A stretch of DNA of 64,000 nt, from the NCBI GenBank assembly GCA_958496175.1, contig OY292274.1, forward strand, positions 15,955,689-16,019,688, in the 5' to 3' direction. Position 1 is the first letter of the stretch; each line of letters opens with the position of its first letter. Made by a program: the position numbers and the translations under genes. Of the stretch, positions 1-11,548 are shown one piece after another. Below the pieces are notes generated by a model, which worked only from the letters and a program-made list of their open reading frames with translations, was not told the DNA's origin and did not search any database. The DNA is from Sisyra terminalis (lineage: Eukaryota > Arthropoda > Insecta > Neuroptera > Sisyridae).

Positions 1-800
1 CTTTAAAACTTAAACAATAAAGAAAGTTTAAGTACAACTGAACATATACATTTTTTTATTTCTGTATTTCTTAATATTTCTTAAAAAAAGCTATAAATTT
101 TGAGCACTCTTTCGAAACCTGGATAGTAATATTATCTTTACTTTAAAAGCATAATGTATGGCTTTCTAATTCTACTGTGTTATCTACAAAGCTTTTTCAA
201 ACATTTCTTTCGTCCAGAAGAATATAAGGAAGATATTTATTTTATTTTAATCGAAATTCTTTAGTTCGTGTATTTTGAAACATAAAGAAATGTAAGCAAA
301 AATGTAATATTTTATAAAAGTAACTAGGTTTGTGTCTATTACGGTCACTGTATTAAAACTATGGTATGAAAAGTGTTAATACAAAACTAATAAAATTGAA
401 TAAAAAAAAAACGTTAGAGATAATTGAAAGTATTGTTTAATTTTGAATACAATTTCATATTCGATAAAATTGTCGGTTTTCGACAATAGTACCAAGTCAA
501 AAAACGTAAATTTTGAGATATTTGTGTTATTTTATTTCAAAAAGTTTTTTTTCCTCGATGACAGAGTATCATATCGAAATTATATTTGGTTGCTGCTAAA
601 TTACTCTTATGCTTTTCTTTAAATTTTACCGTTAGTATTACTCCTTTTCAAAAATAGCGACACATCTCTGAAAAATGCAAATTTTTTCTTTAAAATTTCA
701 ATTTTAAATTGATTCAATAACGACATTTAGACCTTTTCGCTGAACTCAAATGTTTTTTCAGTTAAATAAATCATTTGGACTGACCAATTAACAATAATTT
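1..800. other. AT-rich intergenic DNA, no gene seen
   Basis: Very AT-rich sequence with short homopolymer runs. No open frame of useful length, no splice-linked exon series and no recognisable RNA gene was found on either strand. Confidence 0.6.
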
Positions 801-828
801 ATAATAAATGGAAAGACTGCGGTTTTTT

Positions 829-1168
829 CGGTGCTACGGTGATTTGAATACTGAAGGTGGATTCTTATAGATTTTTACGAAATAAAACGTAAAGAAAAAT
901 TACATTTTTTCAAAATCTCACTTTATATACGAGATATTGATACTTCAAAATTGAAATCTGCTTCTTTTTCACTTTTATACGGATTTCTAGAGATTTAAAA
1001 AAATGGTAATCGTTTACAACCGCAATGTCACCTACTTTTTTGTGTTTAAAAGTTCACATATAGAATCCAGGGGCGAAATGGAAAATTTTTATTCTTTCTT
1101 TTATCTTATTTTGTCAAGATCTATAAGAATCCGCCTTCAGCTTTCAAATAGTAGCGCCGTACGAACCG
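829..1168. repeat. Imperfect foldback repeat (MITE-like)
   Basis: The left arm around 829-905 matches the reverse complement of about 1081-1165. The clearest block is CTGAAGGTGGATTCTTATAG at 851-870 against the reverse complement of CTATAAGAATCCGCCTTCAG at 1121-1140, with one mismatch. The arms then diverge gradually. The outer parts both contain GCTAC/CGGT-type sequence. This is what a decayed MITE or foldback transposon looks like; no protein remains. The apparent 61-codon frame starting at 1003 lies across the loop and right arm and is not a gene. Confidence 0.5.
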
Positions 1169-1260
1169 TAGTTTTACCTTTAAAATAGTATATTTGATTG
1201 ATTTTTTTTAAATTTCTTTTAAAATAAATAAAGAAGACAATACAGGTTAGTTAAAATCGT

Positions 1261-1429
1261 TTTTTTTATTTAATGTTTTTTAATATTCAAATTAACTACG
1301 TTTCGTTACGTATCGTAACTTCATCAAATTGAAACTAAAATATTTTTTGTGATTCAAGCAGCCTGATGAAGTTACGATACGTAACGAAACGTAGCTAATT
1401 TGAATGTTAAAAAACATTAAATAAAAAAT
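1261..1429. repeat. 66-bp near-perfect inverted repeat (hairpin)
   Basis: Arms 1261-1326 and 1364-1429 are reverse complements with only about two mismatches, separated by a 37-base loop. The core is GTTTCGTTACGTATCGTAAC, itself partly symmetrical. No coding content. Likely a short foldback MITE; the high arm identity suggests a recent insertion or correction between arms. Confidence 0.8.
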
Positions 1430-1439
1430 CCGATATTAA

Positions 1440-4006
1440 ATAACCTGAATTCTGACATCTATTCTTTCGTAGTGTTAATTTTAGCAGAAAAATCTGCCTG
1501 ATAAAGGTCCTAAAGATGCTGTTAAAACACGTTATGAAAAGAATTTATGAAAAAAAATTTAGGTATACGACAAAAAAAATAATTCTAATGGTAATTGTAA
1601 TTATTAATTCAATAAAAAGTTTTTTTTTTAAAGTGTTATGTTATTCTATAAGTTTTGCATTTTATATTTATGTTCAGTAAAATTATAACTTTGAATTGAT
1701 AAATTGAAACTTGGGTTTTTTTTTATTTCCTACTTGGTAATAAATAACAAGTTTGTACAGAATGATAAACACAACATAATTAGATGATAATTTACGGTTT
1801 CTATAAAAAGAATAACACACTTCTACTTAAGAAACCTATTTTCAGGAACAAAAGTAAAATTTGCATTAGAGGCATTTTTTTCACTTTATTATCAATATGG
1901 TTTTACTAAAATCGTTCATTTTTGAGTTGTGTAGGTACCCCACGGAATGAAAATTACGAAAGCGGACTTGTATTTAAGGCAATAATGATAATAATATGCT
2001 TAAATATTAGAAACATTTGAAAAGCTCTAGCTTTCAAAATAGAATATTTATTTCATCAATTTAGCTTACCTATCAGTACTCATCCGTAACACATTATTTT
2101 CTGTTTTCTACAAAATAGGTCCAGTTTTCTCCATTGTTAAACTTTGGTTTTTAAATTTATGGCATATCATCAATTGTTTGAACTTTTTTCCAGAGATATC
2201 TATCCCCGAATAATTGTAAGCCTCTCAAGCCGGAGTAATCAATTCCTGTTTTGAATTATCAAAATGAAGTCTGAAGATAGATACAAAAAACAAAAAAATA
2301 GAAAACGTGACGTGAAAAATATTGTTATAGTGAAAATTACGTGCGACAGAAACAAGAAAATCTTGATTGGAAAATTAGAGCAGAAACTTCTAAAAGAGTT
2401 GCGAGAAAGTAATTTAAGAATGTGATCCATCCAGTTAGCTTTTCTTTTGATAACCCATCGGTGTTCATTCTTGCTTCGTTGACTCTTCTCAATATTGTTT
2501 GTAATTCGATCTATTTAATTTTCTCCATAATATTCCCGACATAAACTTCAAAATTCTTTAATTTATTTTCTTGGGGAATTATGTTTCCGATCCATAATTA
2601 GTACTTGATAAACCTTTTTTGGAGTTGAAGTTATAAAATTATAATCTCTGGTATTTTCATGCGTTATAAAATGCACTTTAGTTTCATTGGTTCTTTATCC
2701 GTCTTTGGTGGTTTGTTTTTAGTTTTTAGCTCCTGACGTTTTTTTGAAAGGATTTTGTTCTGTTCGATATCTTCAACATGTTCCTGAATGTTATGTCACA
2801 GTTCTAAAACAATTTCTTAAATTAGAATAATTTCAATTTGTAAGGGTGCAAAATGTTCGATAAATGTTCACAGTTTATGCATATAACTAAATACTATGAT
2901 GCTGAATGAAAACTCGAGTTGAAACTTTGGATGTTATAAATGCTTTCTATGCTGGTCTTTGTAGGGTACGTTTTTGTAATAGGTATTTATGATTAGCTTT
3001 AATTTAGTCCTTAATAACAACAATCTAAATACTTCGTTAATTATTCTTTTGTAATAATATTTAGAATAATTCAAAAAGAAAAATAAGACAGTGGTCATAT
3101 GTTTTCGAATAAAATAATGTATTGATACATCAGCCTAGATAAACAAAAGATTGTACCGATGTCTTGTAGATATCTAATTTGTTGAAATCTTGAATGGCGT
3201 TTCCTTTTCGTTTCCGTCACAAAATCTCATGTTGAATTTGTTATTTTCTCGCTAGAACAATTAAAACGTCTTTTCCTTCTAATTACCCAAGGGGTTAATA
3301 AACTTATAAAATATTACAAATATTGTAAGTGTTGATAACCTGAATATCATTTGAGTAGCTCATTGTAGGCGGGAGATACCAAAATGTAAATAATAATGAG
3401 AATCACACACTTAAACAAAGAACAATTATATTTGTTATTAACATTTTGAAAAATGGATTTATTTTATTGGTGTAAAAATCTTTGGCCAACATTCTTTAAC
3501 AACCAATCACAAAATCTGAAATCGTTCATGAGTGCCCGTTTTTTTTTTTTCCAGCACTAACGACTTCATTGTTTCCCATTGTCCATTAAATAAGACCGGA
3601 AATATAAAATGTTTTTGATAAAGCGATTAGTTAAGAGGATTACATTAAGTTTCTATTTTTAATAAACATAATTTGAATATATTTATATTTGAATTTGTAT
3701 CGTACGTTTAAAATGAGTTTGAACTTTTCTGGTAGAAGTTACAACGAGCATTTTTCTCATAAAAATTATTTGATATGGTAAATAGGTTAATTGCAGATTA
3801 GAGAAATGATAGACTAGTGCTGAACATTCTTGCAATAGTTAATGACGTATAATTATCGATTAAATTTATGCTTTATCAAAAATATTCTTTCCGAAAACAA
3901 TTATTTATTTTTACACATATTTTTTTCATAACTATGCTGTACTTTTGTAAAATTAGAACGTACCTATATTGTATATACATTCCTTCAAATTCACGTTTTG
4001 TTAAAA
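1440..4006. other. AT-rich intergenic DNA upstream of the NRF-6-like gene
   Basis: No exon, tRNA or mobile-element protein could be recognised. It must contain the promoter and any 5' untranslated exon of the gene that starts at 4007, but I see no distinctive core-promoter motif. The short frames here overlap each other on opposite strands and look like chance. Confidence 0.5.
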
Positions 4007-7000
4007 ATGAATTATTGCATAATTGTTGTTTTTGTGAATCTGTGTATAGCGATTTCAAATTCAATCTCTATCGATAATGTGGACATAAATTTTTACACGT
4101 TACAATCATATAAAAACCTTAGCAAGTCTTGTGCGTGGCAAAGTCAACTTTATTATGATCAACTTCAAACAGGTGAAGATAATTGGGCAGTTGAAAGTGA
4201 GTTAAAAAATGCCAAGTATAATTTAATAATTTAACTGCAAAATATTTTCTGATTTTTAAAGTGATGGACGCATCTTTCAAGTTTGAATCCGGAATGTTAA
4301 CACGGAATTATTTAAGTATTGGTTCCTTTACTCAGTGCGTGCAAATAGATGAAGCTGTGGAACGGGGTAAAATTTACGGAAAATATTGTACATTTTCTTT
4401 ATTTGTTCCGAAAATGGAAGAAACTAAAATTATTAAAACATATGAACAACATTTTAATTATCTTGGGGTTAGTTTGAAATTATTTTTTTTATTTTAAGCG
4501 TTTCTTTATATTGTACCCGCAAAAAAAAACAATCTTCTATCTGTTATAAATTTAGGAAGTCATGATTGCAGCAAAAATTACACAAAATGAAATCTCTTAT
4601 TAAAAAATCTATCTAAATCATGAATTTGTTTTCAAATTTTTGGTATCACGTGCATATTTTTCTTCTATTGGGTGTAATTGAAATTTGAAATTTGTTTTTG
4701 ACGTTTATAGCACATGAATATTTTTAAATAATAATTACACTTACAAATTTGAATAAGGATCCGTATTTTCTCATTTTTTATAGATAGTGACATTTATGTT
4801 CCAAATTAAATGTAATCCGGAAGATAATAGAATGCGTATTTTTACCAACGAGTTGTGATATTTGTAAAATGAATGTATAGCATTTATTTAACAAGTTACA
4901 ATATATATATTAAACAGTTATCTTAAGGAAACGGTTTGTCTATTTAATTATGTAAAATTAGCGACCCTTAAGGTAACTGAGATAGCTTTTCTGTGGATAA
5001 AAATTTATTTGAAAAATAAATCCTAGACAAATCACTATTTTTAGATGAAAACAAGCATGTTTTCTCTATACCCCGCATAAAATTTCATCTGCAAGATAGA
5101 TATATCATTTTCTAGACAAAAAATACCGGTCTTAAAAGCGATAGAGTGATAATATTTGAGGATATTTTACTATAAATGTATTTGCGCGATTTTGAAAAAG
5201 ATAATTACCTACTTGTGTTTGAGAAAAAAAAATATTTGGTACATCATTACTTGGAAAAAATATATAAAAAGTTACAATATTAATATCGCAATTTCTGCTG
5301 TATAATGCAAGAGTGCAGGAGCTGAACTAACGTTTTATGCATTCTACAATGTCGCATAGTAAAATTCATTTGATAAAAATTACTATTTGAAACAGCAAAC
5401 AGTAATATTCACTTTCGTAAATTTTACAATTGTCAAATAAGAAATATTAGTTACATTAGTAATATTAAATAATTTTTTCTTTGTTTTGAAATCTATAAAA
5501 TACTCATAATATGGACTATAAATAACGAGACAAATTAATTATTATAAATCAAATATTTATTCATTACAAAATTTTATTTCAGTATACTGGTTATTTCTTA
5601 ATGTATGTAATAATCCAAACCAGGAGATCTAGAAAAACAAAAAACATTTTAGGTACTTAATTATTTAAAGTTATGTATTTGAGACAGTGTGTTGAAAATA
5701 TTATCAACAATGAAAAAAAATAACATAAAAATTTATCTTGAAAAAAATATTATATTGTAATGTATTGACAACGAATTCTTACATGAATTTAAATTTTGTT
5801 CCCAATAAAATATCGCTGTTAATTTACAACTTTTAGCGATGATTTCTTATTGATTTATTTTTTCTGCTTCTGACGAAAGTGGCGAAGGATTTGTTACAAA
5901 AGCGGAAGAGATTTATAGAAAATTTTTATAGAAAGAGTTAATGTATAAGCTCATATATATTCAAATAGAGTCACTTGTATGCATATATTCGTTGAGAAGT
6001 TAGAGAGTAGGAATGGTAGTAGAAGTTCTGTCTCCTTTACTTACACATAGTATATGGGTTTGTTCCTTGGACTTACAGAAAATTTTGCAATCTAGCATCG
6101 TACTTTTTGCTTTGGTATTTATTACAGAAAACTTCTGTTATAGTTACGATTTTGTGACGGAAAAATTCAATTGTAAATAGGAAATTTTAAATAAAATGTT
6201 GTATTGAATACCATAATGAATGTTGGATCCTAAATGGATTATGATGTTTCTATCGTAATTTTTATTTTTATTTTTTTTCCGCGAATACTGCATATACGAT
6301 TTTTGCTGTATTTGTGTACTGAATAAAATAATTTCCAAGGAAAAGTTAGGAATATGTGTCTCCTTTTAATTGATGGAAATTTTGTTATATCGTTGTATAT
6401 GAACTTGAATACAGCAATTAGAAAATGTTTTTTTCCTTCTTGTTATATTGGATAATTAGCAACTGTATAATTAGTTAAATAGATAACTAAAGTAAGGATG
6501 TTAATTTAAAAGAAAATATTTCATTACATCACTTTATAATTATTTCCATGTAATACTAACTAAATTTCCACGTAAGAATACAAAACAGTTTTGTTATCAC
6601 TATTTATGTAATCAATGTTTATGTAAGATTTGCGTCTAACGTATCAGGTAGGGTTCACTGTGTATCAGGCAATAGTTTTAGACGGCAGAATTAGGCGTTT
6701 TCTTATGCTGAATTCAAACTATTGAAACGGAGCAAATAAAAATTATGTTTGTCGTATTTTCTATATGCAATTTCAAAAACATATTTTTATAGTAAAAATA
6801 TGCACGAAGACCAAATTTTGTTGAATGCAAAGTGATTTTTATAACAGAAGGTATCAAAACTATTTTTGGTTTAGTTTATATTGGTTTTTGTCGTCATATG
6901 GCTGCAAAACACTAAAAATATAAACAAAAAATAAACTTTCTAAGATTTTAGTTTTGCGACAGTAGATTCCTTTAAAATATTATTGTAATGCAAAGTTTTA

Positions 7001-10000
7001 TATCAAATTAATTGAACTAGATTTAAAGATGTAGACTTGTTGATTCATAGTTGAAATTTATTCTTATTTTAGTTGGTTGATTCTATTCCATATGAAAATA
7101 ATGGAAAAACCGTTAAAGCTGGAGTAAAATGGGCCATATGTGTTCCAAACGAATGCACTTTAGATGACATAAGACAACACCTCAATAATTATTTTCAAAG
7201 TATGAATGCAGGCTACTCCGTTAAAATAAAAGAAGATGATTGCCAATTGCGAAGTGATTTAGAGTATCCTGTTACATTCTATGATATCACCACCATGTAT
7301 TTGAAAGTTTGAAGGTAATTAAAAGTTAAAACACTGATTGATCTTGATCTCTTTTTTAGGGTAGTTTTTGGAATTACAATTGGAACTGTTTTATTAACCG
7401 GTTTGCTGGATTATATTTACAGTTTTCTCAAAATTGGTTTGATTTTCTAATTTTTGTAAAGACTGTTATGAAAATTTTTGAACTTAACAGGGAAATCAAA
7501 TTCCATGTGGTGGGATTTATCATGGTATGCGAATGGAAAAGAGTTATTTTCTTTTCAAACAAATCCTGACTTTTTAACGTGTGTAAGTGGTATACGAGTG
7601 ATTAGCACGCTAATAGTGATTTCAACGCATGAATATGTGTGGCTTATGACTAAAACATATATTTATAACATAAACGACTTAGTGCAGGTAAAAAAAAGAA
7701 GATAAGATAAATTTTCCATAATGAATGATAATCATTTTTATTGATTTTTCAGTGGCCAACTCATTCTTTTCAGTTGCTTTTTTATGGAAATCCAAACGTA
7801 GTGGATACATTTTTTTTACTGAGCTCCACTTGTATGACATATAACTTTCTTAAAAGTTACTATCTAAAAAAGGCTTATAACATTTACAACTTTTATATGA
7901 ATAGGATATTACGGTTAGTATGATTTTATAAATTATTTTGTTTGTAGCCTAAATTTAGAGGTCTTCCAGAATACTTCCGAGTTTAGTTGCAATCATACTA
8001 TTTGTTACCTACATTGCCATTCATATTGATTCGGGTCCGTTGTGGAAAGAAAAAATCAAATTAGAAACAGATACGTGCAAACAATTTTGGTGGACGACCA
8101 TTTTTGATTTTTATGGAGCTCCTCATTTTTTGGTAAATTCAAAAACTATAATTATTGTCTTTGATGTTAATTTATAATTTTAGTGCGTCGTTCAAGCTTG
8201 GTCTCTAAACGTAGATCTGCAACTCTTTCTTGTATCACCTTTACTACTTATTCCATTTATTAAATTATCAAAATTTATTGTGATTATGGTAATTAGTGTC
8301 TTACTTGTTATTAGTATTTTAATGCAGATGTATTTGATAGTAGTGTATAATGTCAGTATGATCCCGATTAGAATGTAAGTATTGAATACTTTCTGTGAGT
8401 TGAAAGAAGACATTCTTTAATATATTTTGTTCATTTCTATTTTATAGGTTTATTCAAAATTTGGTTATTTTTCGATATTACTTCATTAGTATTTATAATC
8501 GTTTTGGTGCTTGGATTGTTGGAATGGCTCTCGGTTATTGTTTGTACCATACAAGAAAAATGAAAACTCATTTCAAACCCGTAAGTTTATCAGCCTTAAT
8601 AAAGTAATTAAAACAACATAAATAATTGATACACCGGAAAGTTTTGTCCGCTTTTGGAATAAAAGAAAATACAAGTTTTTCTTACTACCAAATAACTTTA
8701 TTTAATAATATAATTTCCATAATTATCAATGATTTATTGCCAGCATTAGGGTAATTTATTAATCGCATTTTTGCAAAATGTTTCATCCTTTGATTTGAAA
8801 AATTCAAATTTGATATCATCTCATTTTTGAATTTTTTGCCGCCAAAAATTATTGTAAAAACAAGTGGATGCGATAGAATTTTCCAGTCTTATTATGCAAA
8901 TTTTTGATGAATCCTCAAAGCAGTTTCTGGTTTGGCATTATCATGATGTAGTATGATGTCCTTCCTATTGCACATTGTCGGCGTCGTTTTTTGACTGCTG
9001 TCTTTAAGTTATCCAGTTGTTGGTGATACTTCTCCGGATTGAGCTTTTCATTTGATTTTAAAAGCTCATAGTGTATTGGTCCTCGAATGTCCTACCATAT
9101 ACACTACATTCCCTTATTCCGAGTCAATTTTGGTTTAGAGGCGGAAAATTAGGTTTTCCGGGATCACAATATGCTTTTTTCCTTACAATGTTATCGTAAA
9201 AAATCCACTTTTCATTTACAGTTATTAAGTATTCGATTCAAAAAGAGCTTGATTTTGTTTCGAGCAAGCAGAGATGTGCATATGACGACTCGATCGTCCA
9301 AATTCTTCTAACTTAATTTATGCGGCAGTTATCTTAAATATTTCCAGATCAATCCAATTTTCCGATTTTATATTTCCGATAAATTGGTCGAAAATGATTT
9401 GCTCAACTGAATTAAGTCTTATTGCATTGTCTAATGTTGTCAGAAAAGGATCTTGCATCAACATGGGTCCATACAACATTGTCGTTATTGTTGTCATGAG
9501 CAATGGACACTTTCCGATAGATCTTATACAAATTCAGATTGTTAATACAAAGATTCTTTCAAGATTCAATGATTCAAAGATTCAACAAAACCTCCAAAAT
9601 ATCAAATTTTAAAACTTTCGCGTTTTGAGAAAATTAAAAAATAAAAAGAAAAAAACGTGAATATTTTATCATGACTTTTAAGTGTTTGAAGTCAAAAATA
9701 AGAACAAAAATAATTTGAGACTCATTAAAATTTAAACTTTCAATTGAAATATAGGTATCTATGTATAACTAGAGCTAGAGAGCTGAGATAAATTAGTTTA
9801 GACTCCGAAGCAACTTTCTTCAATAGAAGCTCCAGTTCCGGTTCCGAAGCCAATTTTTGACTCTAACTTCGGTCTAAATTGTTTTACTTTTGAATTTCTT
9901 TTTTGATCATAAGTCGATAGTATGAAATACCAATTTAAATATAGTTTCCAAGCATTAGGATTTGACTAAACGCATGAGGTTCAATAAGAATTGATTTTAA

Positions 10001-11548
10001 GTATGCATTAAGTACTGTATTAAATATAAGATTGTTAGAAATTGAAGCCAGCATAAATTTTAATAGCTCTGCCTTCGATATTACCATTATTTTACCTTTA
10101 GCCCTTTCAAAAGCTTTTGGTTCCAAGCTCCGGTTTTCTAGTCTTGAATACAAGTGCTTTTAGCCGTAGGGATGAGTGGAGCTTTATCAAAATAAAATTA
10201 GTCTTGGAAGACCTTTTATCACAGCGACATAGATGTTTGTTTTTATGAGTTTTTTTTTAAATTCGCCAATAGCCAAATTTTATTTATCGAAGTTTTCCGT
10301 GCTGTAACTATAAGTCTTATTTAAACCTAAGTTCAGTAAGTATTAGATTACAATCTCGAAACGATCAATTCGAAACAATCGAAACGATAATTATTAGTAG
10401 TTAAATATGAAAAAACGACATTTTTCTTTTGTTATTTTCACGTGCAATAACCATTTAGCCAATGCATATAAAGTATGCTTACAGAAAAATGATAGGGACA
10501 TATTAGCATTATAAATTATTTTAGTTGAATTTCAGTTGAACTTGCTTTAGATGAGCCGCCAATTGATGTTGTAAGCCTTAAAAGAAATATACCTACTGAA
10601 AATTTTACACGTTGATAGATATGTTCAATACTTTCAATTTGATATGGAATCTTTAAGAGTTGAACGTCAAAAATAATTTCGTCACTACATGTAACAATCC
10701 AATTTAAAACAGTCTGAGTCTTAAATTATATATCTAGTATTCTAGTAGTATAGTTTGAATTGGATTTAAATTTTCTCAATTCCTTTTACAAAAGAAAAAT
10801 ACTAATAAAAACAACTTCCATTCTACGTTAGTCTTCTTCATTTCTATATTTTGAAAAAATAAAGTAAATGTGCTTTTTTACAGTGGCTTTTATACCTTTC
10901 AATGTTTATCATAAGTATAAAAATATATTGCGAACAAATCAATATTATTTTTGTTCGAACTGATAATTTTTAGGGGACCCAAGTAGTGTTGTGGATTTTC
11001 ACTATATTTTGTCAATGTTTCTCTCTGATTGGTTTTTCATTCGTAACTCATCCTTATTTGATTGACAGTAGATTGTATACGATTTCAGTCTTAGGAACAC
11101 ATCGCATAATATGGTGCTTAGGAATCTGTTGGATTATTTTCGCTTGTGTCCATGACTATGCACGTGCGTTTCTTTACATTTCTTATCCGAATTCAGTATG
11201 TACGATCTTAATCTTTTAATCTTTTTTTTTCAGATGGCCTTAATAAATTTTTGTCACATCCCGTTTTTCAATTCACAAGCAAACTATGTTATGCGATATT
11301 TCTGATTCATTACAACGTGATAAAAATGAAATACGCGGCAAGCAAAACTCTTATTTATTATTCCCAAATGAATATGGTAAGAAATAAAAATCTTACATAG
11401 AAATATTAATTTTGATTTTGAAAATTAAATATTTTTTTAGTTTTTTAATCTTTTTGGAACGATTAATTTGGTGCTTATTGTAAGTGTTTTCTGGTATTTA
11501 TGTTTTGAAGCACCTTTTGTTAAATTAAGTAAACGATGGTTTAAATAA
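4007..11548 (+). CDS. NRF-6-like membrane acyltransferase-3 family protein, 12 exons, one in-frame TGA
   Basis: Exons deduced from reading frame and GT-AG sites: 4007-4196, 4262-4467, 7073-7314, 7360-7436 (3' edge uncertain), 7491-7687, 7753-7913, 7970-8132, 8184-8374, 8448-8580, 10974-11163, 11234-11376, 11441-11548. Together 2001 bases, 667 codons, with all phases compatible. The protein starts with a signal peptide (MNYCIIVVFVNLCIAIS), then an NRF domain up to residue ~210 (CAWQSQLYYDQL, KFESGMLTRNYLSIGSFTQC, WAICVPNECTLDDI). The first membrane helix is at ~214-235 (VVFGITIGTVLLTGLL). A multi-pass acyltransferase-3 domain follows with family hallmarks: YANGKELF, GIRVISTLIVISTHEY, NRILRILPSL, CVVQAWSLNVDLQLFLVSPL, NRFGAWIVGMALGY, LCYAIFLIHYNV, and C-terminal FEAPFVKLSKRWFK. 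Animal NRF-6 proteins are implicated in drug uptake and lipid or yolk transport; the enzymatic substrate is not known. Codon 212 is TGA (7310-7312), just before the first helix, so the allele may be a pseudogene, or the donor used there may differ. The donor of exon 4 (GTTTGA) is also weak. Confidence 0.9.
4468..7072 (+). other. Intron 2 of the NRF-6-like gene, no internal gene seen
   Basis: A 2.6-kb intron between GTTAGT at 4468 and TTTTAG at 7064-7072. The content is AT-rich low-complexity sequence. No exon, RNA gene or mobile-element protein was recognised on either strand. Confidence 0.6.
7310..7312 (+). other. Premature in-frame TGA in the NRF-6-like gene
   Basis: Reading exon 3 in the frame that gives the NRF domain, the codons are TTG AAA GTT TGA AG, then the only good donor (GTAATT at 7315). 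AG plus the G of exon 4 makes AGG and leads into the family-typical first helix. The alternative donor GTTTGA at 7307 leaves a phase that does not join the helix frame. So the stop is not removed by any GT-AG pair I can find. Confidence 0.75.
8636..9330 (-). pseudogene. Mariner-family transposase remnant in intron 9 of the NRF-6-like gene
   Basis: Read on the minus strand, this is a broken mariner transposase. In order: NEKWIFYDN (about 9192-9227), YCDPGKPNFPPLNQN, CIW*DIRGPIHYELL (about 9075-9105), EKYHQQLDNLKTAVKK (about 8990-9040), IILHHDNAKPETALRIHQKF (about 8895-8960), GGKKFKNE, and the C-terminal WQ*IIDNYGNYIIK (about 8700-8750). Several stops and frameshifts interrupt it. The first catalytic aspartate (normally in a D-E-K-W context) is asparagine. 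The stretch that normally carries the third aspartate, after the HPxYSPDLAP-type motif, is deleted. GGAAAGTTTTGTCCGCTTTT at 8638-8657 looks like the inner part of a terminal inverted repeat. The element is dead and lies antisense to its host gene. Confidence 0.88.
9400..10973 (+). other. Rest of intron 9 with degenerate TTCCGG-type repeat
   Basis: After the mariner remnant the intron is AT-rich. Around 9795-9870 and 10085-10140 there are degenerate tandem phrases of the GTTCCGGTTCCGAAG type, similar in style to those at 15180-15460 and 49630-50290. No exon is required here: exon 9 (ends 8580) and exon 10 (starts 10974) join in phase 0. No other gene was recognised. Confidence 0.45.

Noticed and set aside
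7310..7312. Selenocysteine decoding of the TGA in the NRF-6-like gene
   Set aside because: The family does not use selenocysteine at this position, no SECIS-like structure was seen in the short 3' region, and many insects lack the machinery.
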